Source of the DNA: Coriobacteriia bacterium
GTDB lineage: Bacteria; Actinomycetota; Coriobacteriia; Anaerosomatales; SLCP01
Reading direction: 5' to 3'
Assembly (NCBI GenBank): GCA_007123455.1
Contig: SKKZ01000028.1
Location: 1-6,275 of the forward strand
DNA: 6,275 nucleotides
Position numbers and translations under genes: made by a program. The notes beneath the pieces were generated by a model. It was not told the origin of the DNA. It searched no databases and saw nothing but the letters and a program-made list of their open reading frames with translations. Numbering within the stretch: position 1 is the stretch's first letter; each line of letters begins with the position of its first letter. Positions 1 to 5,855 of this stretch are shown in pieces.

Positions 1-3000
1 ACCGTGTGGAAGCGGTTCGGGATCGACGTTCGCGCCGTAGACGATAATGTTCGCCTCGGGTTTCTCCTCGACGGTGATCGTCGCGAACGTCTCGGCGTAG
101 TGACCCATGATCGGTTCGATCTCGTCGAAGTCGTCATCGGCGTTCTCGAGTTGTTCGGCCAACTCCTCGCTCAAAACCAAGAGCAATACCGTGTACTCGC
201 CGGGCGATTCGTAGCTGTGTGTCGTGACGGGATCTGCCGTGATCAGGTCCGGTTCGGTGGTCCCGTCACCGTTGGCGTCGAACACCCAAACGTAGGCACC
301 GACGTCGGCGTCAAAAGCCGGAAGGGTCGACTCGCTCGCGTCGAACGTGACGGTCTCGGCGGCGTGCGGTTCGCCCGGTTCGTAACTGAAGACGGCGTAC
401 TCAAACGGCGCGAGCGCCACGTCGAGATCGGTCGTTGCGGCCTCAGCGATGGTGACGTTCTCGACGGTGCTCGGTTCGTACTCGAATGCGGAGACCGTCA
501 CGTCGTAGCTGCCGACGGGAAGCTCGAGGGTATACGAACCACCCCAGTCCGTCGATGTCGAGTGTACGTCGCCGGTTGCGCGGTCGGTCGCCACGACCTG
601 TGCGTTGTTCAGATTATTTCCCGTCTCGTTGTCCGACACCGTCCCCGAGAGCGTCCCTGGGTCGGGAACCGGATCTAGGTCGACGTCCTCGACGGTTGTT
701 TCGTCGGCAGTGATCTCGACGTCTGTGACAGTCGTCTCGATAAAGCCGTCGGCGCTCACGACGAGGTCGTAGCTGCCGACCGGCAGCGTGAGTTCGTAGC
801 TGCCGTCTGCTCCCGTCTCCGCGAGCGCGCCGAAGCCGTCCCCGTCGAACGCGAGCACCTGCGTGCCCTCGGTCGGCGAGCCGTCTCCGGTGACGGTGCC
901 CTCGAGCGTGCCGGTTTCGGGAGCGTCGACGTCCGTCTCGCCGACAACGCCGAACGTCGAGAACTCGGTGATGCCGTAGGCGGCGACGAACAGTTCGCCG
1001 AGATCGGGCCCCGTGACGAAGGTGTCGTTCGCGGGCGCGTGCCACTCGCCGTCGTAGCGCCAGATGCGCAACGAGGTCTCCTCGATTTCGCCGAGGTCAC
1101 TTTCGTCGTAGTGGACCCGTAGCTGGTCGAGTTCCGCCGAGTCGCTGGTGTTCGTGATCTCGACGAAGTGGCCGAGCGTGTCGACGCCCTCGGGGAGAGA
1201 CCCAGGTTCGGTCGCCGCGTTCAGGCGAACGTCGCTGCCGGTGGCCGAAATCGCGGTGTCTCCGAGGGTGACCGACTCAATCCAGTTGTTCGATCCGTCA
1301 CCGAGGTTGACGCCCGTCTCGCTGTCAAGGACCGTCGCGTTCGTGATCGTGTTGTCGGCGCCGCCCATCACGATGCCGGTGGTGATCTCCTCGATCAACA
1401 GGTCGGAGAACGTGTTGTTCGTCGGCGAGCCGAACATGCTCACGCCGGTCGAGGCGTTTTGGATCGTGACGTCGGTGACGACGGCGTCCGCGGCCGATGA
1501 CGAGACGCTGAGCGCCGTTCCGCCGACGTCTTCGACGGTCAGGTTCGTAATCGTCGTCCCGTCGGCATAGTTCATCAGCCCTGACGGACTGCCCGAGATG
1601 GTAACGTCTTCGAACGCGTTGTCCTCGTTGTCGTTCGGGGCGACGTAGATCGCGTTTCCAGTTCCGCCGATGACCGACAGTCCGGTGACGTTGGTGCCGC
1701 TCGAACGGCTGGCGACGTTGAACGAGCTGCCGGTGTTGTTCTCGAGCGTGATGTCCGTGAGGACGGTGTTGTCTGCGTTGCTCAGCTGGATCCCGCTACC
1801 GGTGTTGTTGCTCGCGTACAGTCCGTGAATTTCGTTGTTCCAGACACCTCCAGACGTACCGCTTCTCATCGAGCCGATGAGGAGGACGCCAGTCCCGTCG
1901 TTGGCGGTCGCGGTGACGTTCGACAGGACGTTTCTATCGCTCTGGCTGATCCGAATTCCGTTCCAGCCGTTTCCGGAGACGGAAACCGTGTCGACGGTCG
2001 TGCCGACGGGTCCGGAACTTTCGAAACTCAGCCCGTACCGGTCGTTGTCATCGGCCGTGAGGTTCCGAAGCGTGTTCTGACCGGTGATGGTCCTAACACC
2101 GATGTCGTTCCCGGTCGCGTTGACGCCGTCGAAGACGTTGTTCGAACCTGCACCGAGGTAGATACCGTCGCCGTCGGTTCCGGTCGCGGTGACGTTCGTG
2201 AACAGGTTGTTGTGGCTGGAGCCACCCGCCCAGCCGACGTTGATTCCCGAAAAGCCGTTGTCCCGAACCGTCAGGTTTGACACCTCGTTGTCGTTGGCGT
2301 TCGCGAGGTAGAAGCCGCCGTTGTTGCGTTCACTGCGAACGTCCGTCAGCACGCTGTCTCGCACGTCGACGAAGGCGATACCAACATCCCAATCGGAGAC
2401 CGTCACGTTCCGGACAGTCACGTTCGAAACCGTGTCGTTGGGGCCGACCTGAATGCCGTACTGCGTACTTGAGCCAAGGTTCTGGCCCTGGATCGTGTGA
2501 CCCATTCCGTCGAAGACCACGTCACTCGAATCGATCTCGATGGCCGTCGTGTCATCGGTGAGGTCTTCGCCGAGGAGGTAGGTCCCGGGCGTCGTGATCG
2601 TCGTGCTCTCGGTGATCGTCACCGGCCCGTCGTGGGTGACCGAGATCGAGGCCGTGGCGGCGTCATCGTCGCTTCGAACCGTCACCTCACCGCTGCCGAC
2701 GTCGCTCTCGTCTGGCGTCCAGGTGAGCGTCGCGGTGTGCGTTGCTCCCGCGGCGAGCGTCAGGTCCTCGACGGAGTCGACGACCGTGCCGTCGAAGTCC
2801 TCGAGTTCGATCGTCTGCGTTCCCTCCTCGGTGCCGATATTTTCGACGGTGACCTCGACCTCGAGTGGCTCGCCCGCAGTCACCGGCGAGTTGGTCCCAT
2901 CGATGCTGAGGTCGAACGAGACGTCGGGGGCGTCCTCGTAGAGTCCGACCGTGCTCTCTTCAGTTACCGTCGCCGTCGCGGTCCCCGCGTCGGTGTCGAT

Positions 3001-4671
3001 GTCTGCGGAGACCTCACTCCAGGCGGCTCCCTCGTGGGCCCAGACGGCGAGCGTGTCCGGGTAGTGGAGGTCACCTGCGTCGTAGTGGAACGTAACCTCT
3101 AGTTCGGCGTCTTCGGGGTGACCGGCGACCTCAAGCGGCGTACCAACGGCGGTTTTGTCCGGCGGCGCGACCGATCTGGCCGCCGCGGTGAACGCGACGT
3201 CGGTCGCGACGAAGTCGAGTGTGATCTCGTCGGTACTCGCATTGCCGACGGTCACGTCCGTTCCGATGAGGTTCTCGATCGCGTGTCGCCAGTTGTTCTC
3301 GGCGAAATCGCCGACGCTGACGTCCCACCCGCCGCTGTCGAGAATCGTGTCGCCCGAGAGCGTGACGTCGTCGGATTCGGTGACTCTGATACCGGTCTCG
3401 CCACTGTCGCGAACGGTGTTGTTCGCGAGCGTCGCGTTGTGGCTCGAGCGTGCGACGTTGATACCGTGGCGGTCGTTACCAATCACGGTGTTGTTGATGA
3501 GGCGTGAGTTCGACACGGACCGATCGATGAAGAAGCCGTCGCGCTCGTTGCCGATCGCCGTGTTGTCGACGAAGGTGGTGTTGTGTTGACCGTTGAACGC
3601 GCGGAACCCGTACCAAGTGTTCGCGACGGCGGTGTTGTTCTCGATCCAGTTGTGGTTGGCGCTGACGACGCTGACACCGTACTGGTTGCCCTCGACGTAG
3701 TTGTGGGCGGCCGTGACGTTCGACGTACGGGTGTCGAGGTAAACGCCCGAGAGCAGATTGGCGGTCGCGTTCGTGTACTGGATGATGTTGCCGTCTCCAG
3801 ACTCACGAACCGCGATGCCGTCGCGGTTGTTCGAAACGATGTTGTGCGTGTACGTGTTGTTCACGGACGATCGCGGATCGGAGATCCCGGCACCGTTGTT
3901 CCCGGTGGCCGTGTTGTTGACGACGTACATCTCGTCGCCAGTCACGCGAATTCCTGCCGCACGGTAGCTCTCGTAACCGTTGTCGGTGACGACGTTGTTG
4001 GCGACGGTGACGTTCGAGTTGTATCCCGGATTAGACCCAGACGGCATGAAAAAGAAGATTCCCGAGCGGTCGTTCCCGGATGCAGTAACGTACTCGATCG
4101 TACTGTCGTGGACGGCCCTGATGAAGAGGCCGTCTCCACCGTTGTTGCTCACGTTCACGTCGCTGACTTTGACGTCGACGCCGTCTTGGATGCGAACGCC
4201 AGCGTTGTTGCTCTCCGTGGCCGTGACACCCTCTACGGAGAAGTGTTCGACACCCCGAACATTGAGCCCGTTGTCCCAGTTCTCGAGCGTGACGTCGCGG
4301 ACGTGGACGTTCCGGGGCTCAAATCTGGGCGAGTACGGGTAGTCAACGTCACCGATAGCGATTCCGTAACTGTCACTCGAGCCACTGCCGGTGATCGTGT
4401 GGCCGTTGCCGTCGATCGTAACCCCGCCCGCGTCGATCTGGATACACGTCGATGACCCGGTAAGGTCCGCCTGTAATTCGTAGTCTCCCGATTGATCGAT
4501 GACCTGGCATTCGGTGATCGATTGAGTCGACAACGCTGTCTGTTCGACGGTGTGGTTCCCGATCGCGGCGACCGGAGCGATCATAGAGCACACCATGAGC
4601 ACAGAAAAGAACACCGCGAACATCGGCGTACTAAAAGATCCGATGCCTTCATCAGGGTCCCGAAGAATCAT
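1..4671 (-). CDS. Giant secreted beta-helix (NosD-like) surface protein, C-terminus off the window
   Basis: This frame stays open from ATG 4671 to the left edge (1557 codons, no stop), so the gene is partial at its 3' end. Residues 1-36 are a signal peptide: hydrophobic core 18-36, likely cleavage after V34-A35-A36. Domains in order: right-handed parallel beta-helix 52-480, with a G-[hydrophobic]-x-[hydrophobic] motif every 22-24 residues; small beta module about 505-577 (TFHYDAGDL...AVWAHEG); CARDB-like Ig module about 580-678; second beta-helix about 684-1150; second small module about 1155-1245 (RVHYDESDL...RIWRYDGEW); two carboxypeptidase-regulatory-like repeats 1253-1335 and 1338-1422, both containing LPVGSYD; PKD-like domain 1423-1537. 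About 30 N-x-S/T sequons are present. In the NosD/pectate-lyase-like beta-helix class such proteins bind or cleave polysaccharides or act as surface scaffolds; I see no recognisable catalytic set, so an adhesin or surface-structure role is inferred. A C-terminal PGF-CTERM anchor is possible but would lie outside. ATG 4671 was chosen because the nearest upstream in-frame stop is at 4708-4710 and a TATA-like element lies about 29 bases upstream. Confidence 0.93.
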   Translation of the reverse strand, partial: MILRDPDEGIGSFSTPMFAVFFSVLMVCSMIAPVAAIGNHTVEQTALSTQSITECQVIDQSGDYELQADLTGSSTCIQIDAGGVTIDGNGHTITGSGSSDSYGIAIGDVDYPYSPRFEPRNVHVRDVTLENWDNGLNVRGVEHFSVEGVTATESNNAGVRIQDGVDVKVSDVNVSNNGGDGLFIRAVHDSTIEYVTASGNDRSGIFFFMPSGSNPGYNSNVTVANNVVTDNGYESYRAAGIRVTGDEMYVVNNTATGNNGAGISDPRSSVNNTYTHNIVSNNRDGIAVRESGDGNIIQYTNATANLLSGVYLDTRTSNVTAAHNYVEGNQYGVSVVSANHNWIENNTAVANTWYGFRAFNGQHNTTFVDNTAIGNERDGFFIDRSVSNSRLINNTVIGNDRHGINVARSSHNATLANNTVRDSGETGIRVTESDDVTLSGDTILDSGGWDVSVGDFAENNWRHAIENLIGTDVTVGNASTDEITLDFVATDVAFTAAARSVAPPDKTAVGTPLEVAGHPEDAELEVTFHYDAGDLHYPDTLAVWAHEGAAWSEVSADIDTDAGTATATVTEESTVGLYEDAPDVSFDLSIDGTNSPVTAGEPLEVEVTVENIGTEEGTQTIELEDFDGTVVDSVEDLTLAAGATHTATLTWTPDESDVGSGEVTVRSDDDAATASISVTHDGPVTITESTTITTPGTYLLGEDLTDDTTAIEIDSSDVVFDGMGHTIQGQNLGSSTQYGIQVGPNDTVSNVTVRNVTVSDWDVGIAFVDVRDSVLTDVRSERNNGGFYLANANDNEVSNLTVRDNGFSGINVGWAGGSSHNNLFTNVTATGTDGDGIYLGAGSNNVFDGVNATGNDIGVRTITGQNTLRNLTADDNDRYGLSFESSGPVGTTVDTVSVSGNGWNGIRISQSDRNVLSNVTATANDGTGVLLIGSMRSGTSGGVWNNEIHGLYASNNTGSGIQLSNADNTVLTDITLENNTGSSFNVASRSSGTNVTGLSVIGGTGNAIYVAPNDNEDNAFEDVTISGSPSGLMNYADGTTITNLTVEDVGGTALSVSSSAADAVVTDVTIQNASTGVSMFGSPTNNTFSDLLIEEITTGIVMGGADNTITNATVLDSETGVNLGDGSNNWIESVTLGDTAISATGSDVRLNAATEPGSLPEGVDTLGHFVEITNTSDSAELDQLRVHYDESDLGEIEETSLRIWRYDGEWHAPANDTFVTGPDLGELFVAAYGITEFSTFGVVGETDVDAPETGTLEGTVTGDGSPTEGTQVLAFDGDGFGALAETGADGSYELTLPVGSYDLVVSADGFIETTVTDVEITADETTVEDVDLDPVPDPGTLSGTVSDNETGNNLNNAQVVATDRATGDVHSTSTDWGGSYTLELPVGSYDVTVSAFEYEPSTVENVTIAEAATTDLDVALAPFEYAVFSYEPGEPHAAETVTFDASESTLPAFDADVGAYVWVFDANGDGTTEPDLITADPVTTHSYESPGEYTVLLLVLSEELAEQLENADDDFDEIEPIMGHYAETFATITVEEKPEANIIVYGANVDPEPLPHG
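61..405 (-). other. PKD-like domain with an acidic insertion
   Basis: Residues about 1423-1537. Recognisable PKD landmarks are YEPGEP, ETVTFDASES, AYVWVFDANGDG and HSYESPGEYTVLLLV. The usual W-D-F-G-D-G loop is replaced by W-V-F-D-A-N-G-D-G, which looks like a calcium-binding D-x-N-x-D-G loop (D1465, N1467, D1469). After the SPGEYTV strand comes an acidic helical stretch (SEELAEQLENADDDFDEIE) before a last strand ATITVEE, an insertion I do not expect in a standard PKD. The protein continues past the window edge. Confidence 0.68.
406..915 (-). repeat. Two tandem carboxypeptidase-regulatory-like (CarboxypepD_reg) repeats
   Basis: Residues 1253-1335 and 1338-1422 are two copies of an Ig-fold repeat. 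Shared landmarks are GTL.GTV at the start, G.YTLELPVGSYD or GSYELTLPVGSYD in the middle, and a closing Thr/Asp/Val-rich strand (TTVEDVDLDPVP, TTDLDVALAP). The identical LPVGSYD heptapeptide and shared underlying DNA suggest a fairly recent tandem duplication or homogenisation. In exported proteins these domains usually act as stalks or carbohydrate-contacting modules. Confidence 0.8.
937..1209 (-). repeat. Small beta module, copy 2 of 2
   Basis: Residues about 1155-1245 follow beta-helix 2. Landmarks are ELDQLRVHYDESDL, SLRIWRYDGEW and an ending ITEFSTFGVVGE, which parallels STVGLYED in copy 1. The repeated order helix then small module supports duplication of a two-part unit. Unlike copy 1 it is followed by carboxypeptidase-regulatory-like domains and not by the CARDB-like module. 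Confidence 0.6.
1222..2622 (-). repeat. Beta-helix array 2 (about 18 coils), homologous to array 1
   Basis: Residues 684-1150 of the giant protein. It begins with a cap parallel to array 1: ITES...GTYLL.EDLT...AIEID...DGMGHTIQG against ITEC...GDYEL.ADLT...CIQID...DGNGHTITG. Turn positions recur near 739, 764, 786, 809, 836, 858, 880, 905, 928, 960, 984, 1007, 1031, 1053, 1076, 1099 and 1120, so the period is 21-27 residues with one longer step. Sequons of the N-V-T, N-L-T, N-A-T and N-N-T types recur along the array. The matching cap and following small module indicate that array 1 and array 2 arose by duplication of a larger unit. Confidence 0.82.
2638..2934 (-). other. CARDB-like Ig module between the two beta-helices
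   Basis: Residues about 580-678 carry the hallmarks of CARDB/Ig-like adhesion modules: SPVTAGEPLEVEVTVENIGTE near the start, an acidic middle (IELEDFDGTVVDSVEDL), then LAAGATHTATLTWTP and a final strand VGSGEVTVRSDDD. Such modules are common spacers in archaeal surface proteins. No second copy is seen in the visible part, so it was either inserted between the duplicated units or lost after the second one. Confidence 0.7.
2941..3159 (-). repeat. Small beta module, copy 1 of 2
   Basis: Residues about 505-577 follow beta-helix 1. Landmarks are ELEVTFHYDAGDL, then LAVWAHEGAAW, then an alternating Thr/Ala/Val strand ending STVGLYED. Copy 2 follows beta-helix 2 with the same order of landmarks. 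I recognise this as the kind of 'Y-D-x-x-D-L ... L-x-[LV]-[WY]-x-x-[DE]-G-x-W' module that recurs in haloarchaeal secreted proteins, but I cannot give a family number. Its role is probably a spacer or a capping domain after each helix. Confidence 0.6.
3232..4518 (-). repeat. Beta-helix array 1 (about 14 coils, 66-72 bp period)
   Basis: Residues 52-480 of the giant protein. Conserved turn glycines (or equivalents) fall near 135, 158, 181, 204, 240, 262, 285, 309, 332, 355, 379, 403 and 427, a spacing of 22-24 residues except for one insertion at 204-240. Each coil typically holds a turn motif such as DGLFI, SGIFF, DGIAV, YGVSV or DGFFI, and many hold an N-N-T or N-V-T sequon. This is the pattern of PbH1 repeats in the NosD family. 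The N-cap (residues 52-95, ending DGNGHTITG) is matched by the cap of array 2. At DNA level the Asn-Asn pairs appear as recurring gttgtt on the plus strand. Confidence 0.85.
4564..4671 (-). other. Signal peptide of the giant surface protein
   Basis: Residues 1-36 comprise a 17-residue N-region with one Arg (R4) and several acids (D5, D7, E8), a hydrophobic stretch at 18-36 (FAVFFSVLMVCSMIAPVAA), and an A-x-A-like cleavage site after A36, leaving a mature start at IGNHT. There is no twin-arginine motif, so Sec export is the likely route. Residues before C28 are L-M-V, which do not fit a lipobox, so a lipoprotein is unlikely. The acidic N-region is atypical; starting at M17 would remove it but leave no positive charge. 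Confidence 0.7.
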
Positions 4672-4695
4672 GCGCGTTCTCAGCGGCAAGAGATG

Positions 4696-4704
4696 ATAAC
4701 TTAA
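4696..4704 (-). promoter_or_regulatory. TATA-like element of the giant surface-protein gene
   Basis: On the minus strand the sequence reads CTTAAGTTATCATCT, with the AT-rich core TTAAGTTAT. Its centre is about 29 bases upstream of the A of ATG 4671, the spacing expected if transcription starts at or next to the start codon. No Shine-Dalgarno-like GGAGG is present between it and the ATG. Together these favour a leaderless mRNA, the usual arrangement in haloarchaea. Confidence 0.55.
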
Positions 4705-4729
4705 GACTTACCTTCGGGTACTGAGTGGG

Positions 4730-4743
4730 TTACTTCAAAGTAA
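4730..4743. promoter_or_regulatory. Candidate operator palindrome TTACTT-ca-AAGTAA
   Basis: Perfect 6-bp inverted repeat with a 2-bp spacer in otherwise GC-rich DNA. It is centred about 37 bases upstream of the TATA-like core and about 65 bases upstream of the giant gene's start. That is where an archaeal activator or a dimeric winged-helix protein could act. The neighbouring HxlR-type regulator is an obvious candidate binder; the link is inferred. Confidence 0.4.
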
Positions 4744-4773
4744 GCCCGGCTCGGAGGTCGGTTTCAGGATGCT

Positions 4774-4784
4774 TACCGACGGTA
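4774..4784. promoter_or_regulatory. Short palindrome TACCG-a-CGGTA
   Basis: Perfect 5-bp inverted repeat around a single base, in the middle of the intergenic region upstream of the giant gene. It may be a second protein-binding site or chance. It is not followed by a T-tract on either strand, so a terminator is unlikely. Confidence 0.25.
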
Positions 4785-4858
4785 GGCCGGACAGCATCGA
4801 ATCGACAACGGTGAGGTGACGATCTGGGCGGCCCATTGACCTGTGTCCGGTAAAGAAG

Positions 4859-5695
4859 TCAGGATTCGCCTCCGGCGATTTCACGGGCTTCAACGAGCGC
4901 CTCTATTCGAGCACACAGATCGGCGTACCGGTCGCTTTCGGTCAGTACGGCCGCCGAGACGTTCGATGTCAGCGCCTCGCGTTTCTCGAGCAGCGCGTGG
5001 AATTCTCGCTCGACCGGCTCCTCGCCGTACCGTTCGAGCTGCGTCTCGATGACCTCACTGACGGCCCCCTTCGTGGCCGGCTTTCGTATCGCTGCGTCGC
5101 AGTTGTACTCGAGCAATCCGAGGTCGATTCGACCGGTGAGAAGCGCGACGAGCCGACACGTCTCCGTGACGTTCCCGACGAGGGCGGGGATGTCCACGCG
5201 GGCCGATCCGGGGAGGTGACTATCGTAGAGGACGATCGCCGTCCCTTCGTCGACGGCGGCGAGCAGTTCCTCGCGGTCGTGCGCTCGGTGAACGACGAAC
5301 GTCGGTTCGAACCACCGCTGAAAGAGCCCTGTGAGCCGTCGATCCTCGTCGGCGACGACGATCTCCGGAACGTCGGCCGCGAGGTGGCACTCACCCCACG
5401 ATTCGAGGCTTTCGAACAGCTTTTCGAGCTCCTTTCCCGCCTCGGAGAGGCTGTACTCAACGCGAAGCGGGGATTCGCTGACGACGGTTCGATCGACGAC
5501 GCCGACATCGCCCAGCGTCTCGAGACGCTGTGTGAGGACTTTCGAGGAGACCTCGGGGATAGCCGATTCGAGTTCCGAAAAGCCGAGCGAGTTCTCGTCG
5601 TGAAGCGCCATTACCACCTGTGGCGTCCACTTTCTCGATACCAACGACAGCGTCACCGAGAGCGTATCTTCCTGGCTGTCGTTCTCATCACTCAT
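4859..5695 (-). CDS. HxlR-type winged-helix / receiver / HalX-like fusion regulator
   Basis: A complete 278-residue cytoplasmic protein. Residues about 9-95 match an HxlR winged helix: TLSLVSRKWTPQVVMAL, LGFSELESAIPEVSSKVLTQRLETL, then VVSESPLRVEYSLSEAGKEL as the wing and last helix. Residues about 109-222 match a receiver domain: acidic cluster D116-E117-D118, phosphoacceptor D158 in VLYDSHLPG, T187 in ALLTG and K205-P206 in IRKPATKG, so all catalytic positions look intact. Residues about 223-270 (REFHALLEKREALTS...RYADLCARIEALVEA) resemble the HalX helical domain that follows haloarchaeal receivers. The likely role is a phosphorylation-controlled DNA-binding regulator. The HTH lies before the receiver, the reverse of ordinary response regulators. 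The N-terminal cysteine typical of redox-sensing HxlR members is missing. The first ATG fits, placing the HTH directly at the N-terminus. The gene lies between a kinase-like gene and the giant surface-protein gene, all in one orientation. Confidence 0.88.
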   Translation of the reverse strand: MSDENDSQEDTLSVTLSLVSRKWTPQVVMALHDENSLGFSELESAIPEVSSKVLTQRLETLGDVGVVDRTVVSESPLRVEYSLSEAGKELEKLFESLESWGECHLAADVPEIVVADEDRRLTGLFQRWFEPTFVVHRAHDREELLAAVDEGTAIVLYDSHLPGSARVDIPALVGNVTETCRLVALLTGRIDLGLLEYNCDAAIRKPATKGAVSEVIETQLERYGEEPVEREFHALLEKREALTSNVSAAVLTESDRYADLCARIEALVEAREIAGGES

Positions 5696-5727
5696 CGCTT
5701 ATCACTCGAGTTTCTGGGCGGGGGTCG

Positions 5728-5732
5728 ATATA
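5728..5732 (-). promoter_or_regulatory. TATA-like element of the regulator gene
   Basis: On the minus strand the sequence reads GTATATCGAC. The TATAT core is about 35 bases upstream of the ATG at 5695, which would place a start site about 8 bases before the ATG, giving a very short leader. A partial Shine-Dalgarno-like GAGTGAT ends five bases before the ATG. A separate promoter implies the regulator need not be co-transcribed with the kinase-like gene. Confidence 0.45.
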
Positions 5733-5744
5733 CGTCACGATACG

Positions 5745-5757
5745 GAACCGCCGGTTC
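5745..5757. promoter_or_regulatory. Candidate operator palindrome GAACCG-c-CGGTTC
   Basis: Perfect 6-bp inverted repeat around one base, directly upstream of the regulator's TATA-like element. Two more copies of the same half-site lie further upstream in the same gap: GAACCG at 5815-5820 and CGGTTC at 5843-5848. The position suits an upstream activator site or autoregulation. The hexamer is also common in haloarchaeal coding DNA as Glu-Pro codons, which lowers confidence. Confidence 0.38.
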
Positions 5758-5855
5758 GATATGAAGTCGTTACTCGGGAATTCGGGTTGGGTAATCGGGG
5801 CTTCGAATCGCTTGGAACCGTCAACGTCGCGTGCCCGGCCACCGGTTCGCTCTCC

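Larger units (their letters stand above)
4672..4858. other. Intergenic region between the regulator and the giant gene
   Basis: 187 bases with no convincing gene. From the regulator side it holds, on the minus strand, a short pyrimidine tract (CTTCTTTACC) directly after the regulator stop, which could serve as a weak archaeal T-rich terminator. Next come a palindrome at 4774-4784 (TACCG-a-CGGTA), a perfect 6-bp inverted repeat at 4730-4743, a short inverted repeat at 4709-4720 (TACC-TTCG-GGTA) and the TATA-like core at 4696-4704. It is more AT-rich near the giant gene than the surrounding coding DNA. Confidence 0.6.
5696..5855. other. Intergenic region between the kinase-like gene and the regulator
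   Basis: 160 bases with no supported gene. It holds four GAACCG/CGGTTC half-sites, the TATA-like core at 5728-5732 and the partial Shine-Dalgarno-like GAGTGAT just before the regulator start. I see no clear T-tract terminator after the kinase-like stop at 5856-5858, so read-through into the regulator remains possible. Confidence 0.55.

Noticed and set aside
4..678. Open frame on the plus strand (224 codons) at the left edge
   Set aside because: It is antisense to the carboxypeptidase-regulatory-like and PKD domains of the giant gene; its own translation has no family features.
2497..3102. Open frame on the plus strand (201 codons)
   Set aside because: It is the same codon-mirror effect opposite the giant gene; the minus-strand reading gives clear CARDB-like and beta-helix sequence here.
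3583..4455. Long open frame on the plus strand (290 codons)
   Set aside because: It lies antisense to the giant gene in the register that mirrors its codons. The C/G third-position bias of the real gene removes stops from the opposite strand. The translation is Val/Asp/Arg-rich with no recognisable motif.
1222..4518. Regular 66-72 bp periodicity that could suggest a CRISPR array
   Set aside because: The repeats are degenerate, lie in one continuous reading frame and translate to beta-helix coils; there are no identical direct repeats with unique spacers.
4588..4590. C28 in the signal peptide as a lipobox cysteine
   Set aside because: The preceding residues are L-M-V, not the small residues of a lipobox, and a good A-x-A-like site follows at 34-36.
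4709..4720. TACC-TTCG-GGTA hairpin (UUCG-type loop on the plus strand)
   Set aside because: The 4-bp stem is too short to call an RNA element, it lies on the strand without genes, and it has no T-tract for a terminator.
4735..4836. 33-residue minus-strand open frame in the gap before the giant gene
   Set aside because: It has no ribosome-binding site or promoter of its own and no recognisable protein features, and it overlaps the palindromes.
4997..5764. Open frame on the plus strand (255 codons) over the regulator
   Set aside because: It is antisense to the HxlR-REC-HalX gene, whose domains are unambiguous, and it would cover that gene's promoter.
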